From positions 124,001 to 188,000 of the forward strand of contig CAYFMQ010000005.1 in the NCBI GenBank assembly GCA_964344255.1: DNA of 64,000 nt. Direction: 5' to 3'. The first letter of the stretch is position 1, and the number at the start of each line of letters is the position of its first letter. Shown piece by piece: positions 60,823 through 64,000 of the stretch. The DNA comes from JAJFIE01 sp964344255 (GTDB taxonomy: Bacteria > Pseudomonadota > Alphaproteobacteria > Rhodospirillales > Casp-alpha2). The notes beneath the pieces were generated by a model. That model searched no databases, was not told the DNA's origin, and saw only the letters and a program-made list of their open reading frames with translations. The position numbers were made by a program, and so were the translations under genes.

Positions 60823-61278
60823 ATGATCCGGGTTCAGACGGAAGATTTTGATATTGGCCGCGAGATCGAGGCCCTGACCGCCGGGAATACGGAAATCGGC
60901 GGCATCTGCACCTTTACCGGAACCGTCAGGGAGATGGCGGGCGACGAGCAAATTTCCGCCATGACCCTGGAACATTATCCCGGCATGACGGAAAAGGCCC
61001 TGAAAGAGATCGAGACGGAGGCCTGTTCGCGCTGGCCGCTGGCCGCCACGCTGGTAATCCATCGATACGGCAGGCTTGAGCCGGGCGACAGGATCGTTCT
61101 GGTCATCACCGCCTCGGCCCACCGGGACGCCGCCTTCGAGGCCTGCCAGTTCCTGATGGACTGGCTGAAAACCAAGGCGCCGTTCTGGAAGAAAGAAGAG
61201 GTCGGCGACCACGCCCAGTGGGTCGACGCCCGGGAAAGCGACGATGTCGCCGCCGAACGCTGGCTGAAGGACAAATAG
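60823..61278 (+). CDS. moaE: Molybdopterin synthase large subunit
   Basis: A 151-residue partner of MoaD. Family segments GGICTFTGTVRE, LEHYPGMTEKAL, HRYGRLEPGD and the catalytic Lys region LKTKAPFWKKEE are seen. It follows moaD by 20 bp. Confidence 0.96.
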   Translation: MIRVQTEDFDIGREIEALTAGNTEIGGICTFTGTVREMAGDEQISAMTLEHYPGMTEKALKEIETEACSRWPLAATLVIHRYGRLEPGDRIVLVITASAHRDAAFEACQFLMDWLKTKAPFWKKEEVGDHAQWVDARESDDVAAERWLKDK

Positions 61279-61311
61279 ACGGACGCACCGTCAACAGGGG
61301 AAGCGGCGGGA

Positions 61312-62154
61312 ATGACAGATACCAAGAACGAAACAGGAGCGGATGCCTTTCTTCAGCGCATGAAGAACATCTTCAAGGACGACGGGTTCGTGCAGGATAC
61401 CGACGACCGGATGCTCCGCATGCTCACCGAATACATCAAGCCCTTCGAGCAATTCGAAGAAGCCGGGATCAGCGATACCATCGTCGTGTTCGGGTCGGCC
61501 CGCATCCCGTCACCCGAAGCGGCGCAAGAAGCCCTGGCAAAAGCCGAGCGCGAAAGCGGCGACGTGGCGACGGCGCGACGGGATGTGGAGAACGCCCGGT
61601 ATTACGATGCGGCCAGGAAGCTCTCGTATCGTTTGACCGAATGGGCAAGAAGCATCGACGGCACGGGAAACCGCTTCGTCGTCTGTTCCGGCGGCGGCCC
61701 GGGCATCATGGAGGCTGCGAACCGGGGCGCTGCGGAAGCCGGCGGTCCGACCATGGGGTTGAATATCTCCCTGCCGCATGAGCAGAAGGGGAACGACTTT
61801 ATCACCGACGAGCTGCTCTATGAGTTCCACTACTTCTTCATGCGCAAGTTCTGGTTCGTCTACCTGGCGAAGGCCGTCGTCATTTTCCCGGGCGGTTTCG
61901 GCACCATGGACGAGTTGTGCGAGGTTCTGACCCTGGACCAGACCGGTAAGCTGGATAACCCGCTGCCGGTGGTGCTGTTCGGAACGGATTACTGGGACCG
62001 GGTGCTGAACCTGGACGCCATGATCGCGGCCGGCACGATCCGCAAAGAGGACCTGTCCAATTGCCTGAAAACCGACTCGCTGGACGAGGCCTATGGCTTC
62101 CTGGTCCGTGAGCTGTCGGAACGCGCCCTGGATCGCCCCGGCGGGGATTTGTGA
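61312..62154 (+). CDS. LOG-family (TIGR00730-like) Rossmann protein
   Basis: A 280-residue protein with the LOG motif PGGFGTMDELCEVLTLDQTG near residue 200 and the VCSGGGPGIMEAANRGA segment. Family members are cytokinin-type nucleotide phosphoribohydrolases. It has about 60-80 extra N-terminal residues over the short LOG proteins, like the larger AMP-nucleosidase-related group. It follows the moco genes but has no known link to them. Confidence 0.87.
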   Translation: MTDTKNETGADAFLQRMKNIFKDDGFVQDTDDRMLRMLTEYIKPFEQFEEAGISDTIVVFGSARIPSPEAAQEALAKAERESGDVATARRDVENARYYDAARKLSYRLTEWARSIDGTGNRFVVCSGGGPGIMEAANRGAAEAGGPTMGLNISLPHEQKGNDFITDELLYEFHYFFMRKFWFVYLAKAVVIFPGGFGTMDELCEVLTLDQTGKLDNPLPVVLFGTDYWDRVLNLDAMIAAGTIRKEDLSNCLKTDSLDEAYGFLVRELSERALDRPGGDL

Positions 62155-62159
62155 TCTCC

Positions 62160-62230
62160 GCTCTTACGCGTTAACCGGACATGTTTATGGCGTTGTTGGA
62201 ATGACCGCTAATGACCCAGAGCGGACATTG
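62160..62230. repeat. Left flanking repeat of the AhpD-like gene
   Basis: Two parts: a 31-bp unit (62160-62190) matching 26 of 31 bases at 63034-63064 in direct orientation, and a segment (62200-62230) with the imperfect inverted arms GACCGCT and AGCGGACATT, related in inverse orientation to 62980-63008. Right after the LOG stop. Confidence 0.7.
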
Positions 62231-62281
62231 CCAGAATATTATGGCGATGACGTGATTGATGGATTACAGGTAGGCCCAAAA

Positions 62282-62860
62282 TTATTCGGCCACCTGAGGT
62301 TCGGCAGTGTCAGTTGCTGTCCACCTGTACGGTTGATAAGCCTCATCCAACGGTGGCTCAACAATGTGGTTGGTATAGTTGGTCATCACCTTGTAGGCGA
62401 TAGCAGCGATAATTTCGATGACATTTTCGCGCGTGAACCCAGCGGAGAGAAAGGCCTTTGCCGATGCGTTGTCGACCCAACCACGTTCGCGGACCATGGC
62501 AAGGGTGAATGCACGTAGTGCTTCGAGACGGGCGTCTGCATAGGAACCTCCCGCGCGCGCTGTATCGACAACATCCTGAGGCACGCCATCGTCTAAGGCA
62601 TATGGCGTGTGTGCGGCCATACAGTAATGGCAGCCGTGTTCTACGTTGATCGTGAACCAGATGACATGTCGCTCGATTGGCGTGAACGTCATTTGGCGCA
62701 TGGCGTCGATGAGACCGACATAACCATTCACGGCTGCAGGCGACTCGGCCATAGCGCCGATGACATTGGGAATTTCACCGTAACGTTTCTTGACATCATC
62801 TAAGGCTGTCCTACGGGGCCCGGTCGATTCAGCTACCTTGTGGATTTTGAAATCAGACAT
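62282..62860 (-). CDS. AhpD/carboxymuconolactone decarboxylase-like protein
   Basis: A 192-residue all-helical protein with the AhpD active site EHGCHYCMAAHTPYA (CxxC plus His), which in this fold reduces peroxides. The ATG at 62860 has AAGGA upstream; an earlier frame start is not used. No partner AhpC gene is near. Lower GC than the genes to its left and bordered by repeats on both sides, so possibly acquired. Confidence 0.86.
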   Translation of the reverse strand: MSDFKIHKVAESTGPRRTALDDVKKRYGEIPNVIGAMAESPAAVNGYVGLIDAMRQMTFTPIERHVIWFTINVEHGCHYCMAAHTPYALDDGVPQDVVDTARAGGSYADARLEALRAFTLAMVRERGWVDNASAKAFLSAGFTRENVIEIIAAIAYKVMTNYTNHIVEPPLDEAYQPYRWTATDTAEPQVAE

Positions 62861-62979
62861 GATCTGGGTATTCCTTGTTTTGTTTGCGTCCGGCACTTCC
62901 GTCGACCTTGCTGATTGTATCAGTATGAGAGATTTCCGCGCAAACTGTCGATTCTTTAACCTACAGAAGGACTGAGTCC

Positions 62980-63064
62980 GAATGTCCCCTCCTGGCTATC
63001 AACGGACCTTGATCGCCTTCACTGAGGGTGTCTGCTCATATGCGTTAACCAGACACATTTATGG
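62980..63064. repeat. Right flanking repeat of the AhpD-like gene
   Basis: Contains AATGTCCCCTCCTGGC, related to the reverse complement of the left copy, and a 31-bp unit (63034-63064) matching the left copy. It reaches into the 3' end of the cNMP-binding protein gene by 6 bp. Confidence 0.7.
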
Positions 63065-64000
63065 GGATGCCGGATGCCCCCCGTCGCGTTCTTTCAGCAA
63101 ACGCCGGTTAAGAACCTCCATTATCCGCCAGCGGGCAATCGGAATATCGGCGATCGCCGACATGGGGACATTCCATAGTTTGGTCGGGCCGGAGGTTACT
63201 AGCTGTGATTCCGCCAGGTCAAAATGCTGTAACTGTTCTTCTTTGAAGAAATCGCCGTTGTACAGAATATCGACTTCCTTCCCCCCAATGAACCGCTTCA
63301 CAACGCCTTCTTCAATGAGCCGAAGGGCAGGTTCGTCCTCATTGTTTTGTATCGTCTCGCCGTCTTCCAACGACGTTTGATACATTTCACGGGCGATGTG
63401 GTTCAGGATTTCCGAACTGATTCCCTGGCGGAAGATGGACGTACGCCTTAACCAGGCCCGCTTTTCGGCCAGGTCCAGCACGGATTTGTACTGATCATAA
63501 TCTTCAATGAATGTCAGGTACAATTCCCCGGGTATGATCAGGGCGATCAGCGCGCTTGTCGCCCGGTAGGTCGTAATCGCAGGGCAGCCTCTCAGAAGCG
63601 GCAGTTCGCCGAGAAGATCCCCGGCGCCCAGGCGATAGGACTCAGCGGTTTCGGCGATAATGGATTCCGCATTTCCCGAAAGGACCAGCAGGAGCTCCTG
63701 GATCGGTTCTCCCTGCCGGACAAAGATTTCGTGGGGATTGAATGTCCGGACTTCATTGTTGAGCAGGATTTCGAGCCGGTTGATCGGCATGCCGGGGAAG
63801 AACGTCGAAATGTGCAGGTAGGCATGCCGCCGCAAGTACTCCTGGGTGGACGGGATCAGGATATCGGTGGTGCCGAAATCCGCCCCGGAACCGACCTGCT
63901 TCTCGACCGTTGTCAACGGCCGCGCGACATGGGCGAAAATGATCTTTTCCGACTTGTCGTTGGCGAAGTCCTCGCTTTCGCCGTGAATCATCCCGCCGCC
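63059..64000 (-). CDS. Cyclic nucleotide-binding domain protein, 5' end outside window
   Basis: More than 310 residues are visible. The frame stays open to the window edge beyond an internal ATG at 63991, so the N-terminus is probably missing. A cNMP-binding barrel is clear (FNPHEIFVRQGEPIQELLLV, GAGDLLGELPLLRGCPAIT). A second, weaker copy follows (TSLEDGETIQNNEDEPALRL, YNGDFFKEEQL). No DNA-binding helix is visible at the end. The domain upstream of the window cannot be known; other such proteins carry an enzyme domain there. Confidence 0.75.
   Translation of the reverse strand, partial: GGGMIHGESEDFANDKSEKIIFAHVARPLTTVEKQVGSGADFGTTDILIPSTQEYLRRHAYLHISTFFPGMPINRLEILLNNEVRTFNPHEIFVRQGEPIQELLLVLSGNAESIIAETAESYRLGAGDLLGELPLLRGCPAITTYRATSALIALIIPGELYLTFIEDYDQYKSVLDLAEKRAWLRRTSIFRQGISSEILNHIAREMYQTSLEDGETIQNNEDEPALRLIEEGVVKRFIGGKEVDILYNGDFFKEEQLQHFDLAESQLVTSGPTKLWNVPMSAIADIPIARWRIMEVLNRRLLKERDGGHPASP

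Overview
The window looks like part of a draft chromosome from an alphaproteobacterium, most likely a marine or halotolerant member of the Rhodospirillales. The evidence is moderately high GC, the gene order rplU-rpmA-obgE-proB-proA-nadD-rsfS-rlmH-gpmI-envC-ctpA-divergent polysaccharide deacetylase-rppH, and several osmolyte and methylamine catabolic genes. The lineage is inferred from gene content and was not tested by phylogeny. Two runs of exactly 10 N (52595-52604 and 59787-59796) are assembly gaps. Each falls inside a gene and breaks its frame.

Layout. 1-4 kb: 3' part of a large RTX/VCBS adhesin with seven tandem repeats of exactly 294 bp. 4-10 kb: an FAD amine oxidase-like enzyme, a RoxA-type cupin hydroxylase, a SufR-like Cys-rich regulator, a small membrane protein and a hybrid histidine kinase. 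10-14 kb: ectoine breakdown (doeB, doeA), an AsnC/Lrp regulator and alanine dehydrogenase. 14-18 kb: a GNAT-M20-ureohydrolase operon and a phosphoribosyltransferase. 18-23 kb: a trimethylamine oxidation module, tdm (TMAO demethylase) and tmm (TMA monooxygenase), with a divergent GntR regulator. 23-33 kb: a leaderless ABC-type binding protein, an Asp/Glu racemase, a threonine synthase-like enzyme, a SnoaL protein, a phytanoyl-CoA dioxygenase-like enzyme, an AruI-like ThDP enzyme, a HisC-like aminotransferase, a GntR regulator and a non-pyrrolysine MttB homologue. 33-38.5 kb: a UxaA-type dehydratase, a cNMP-binding protein, a cupin, an acyl-CoA dehydrogenase and an AraC regulator, ending at tRNA-Ser(CGA).

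38.5-40.7 kb is lower in GC. It holds an unusual cluster of TGTAGACA operator-like repeats, a possible histidine-kinase remnant, an alpha/beta hydrolase and a small membrane protein. From 40.7 to 62 kb the window is core chromosome, nearly all on the plus strand: ribosomal proteins L21 and L27, ribosome and GTPase factors, proline and NAD synthesis, cell-envelope enzymes, RppH, a Ca/Na antiporter, a pteridine reductase-like SDR with FolB, UvrC, PgsA, molybdenum cofactor genes (mobB, moeA, moaD, moaE) and a LOG-family protein. A cluster of DnaA-box-like sequences lies between folB and uvrC. The right end has an AhpD-like gene flanked by related repeats, and a cNMP-binding protein cut by the window edge.

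The catabolic genes suggest a cell that uses nitrogen-rich osmolytes (ectoine, TMA/TMAO, probably guanidino or methylated amines) as C and N sources, each module with its own local regulator. The least explained signals are non-coding: a shared TGTGATCACA palindrome in the 29-33 kb gene group, the TGTAGACA cluster beside tRNA-Ser, and the DnaA-box cluster before uvrC.
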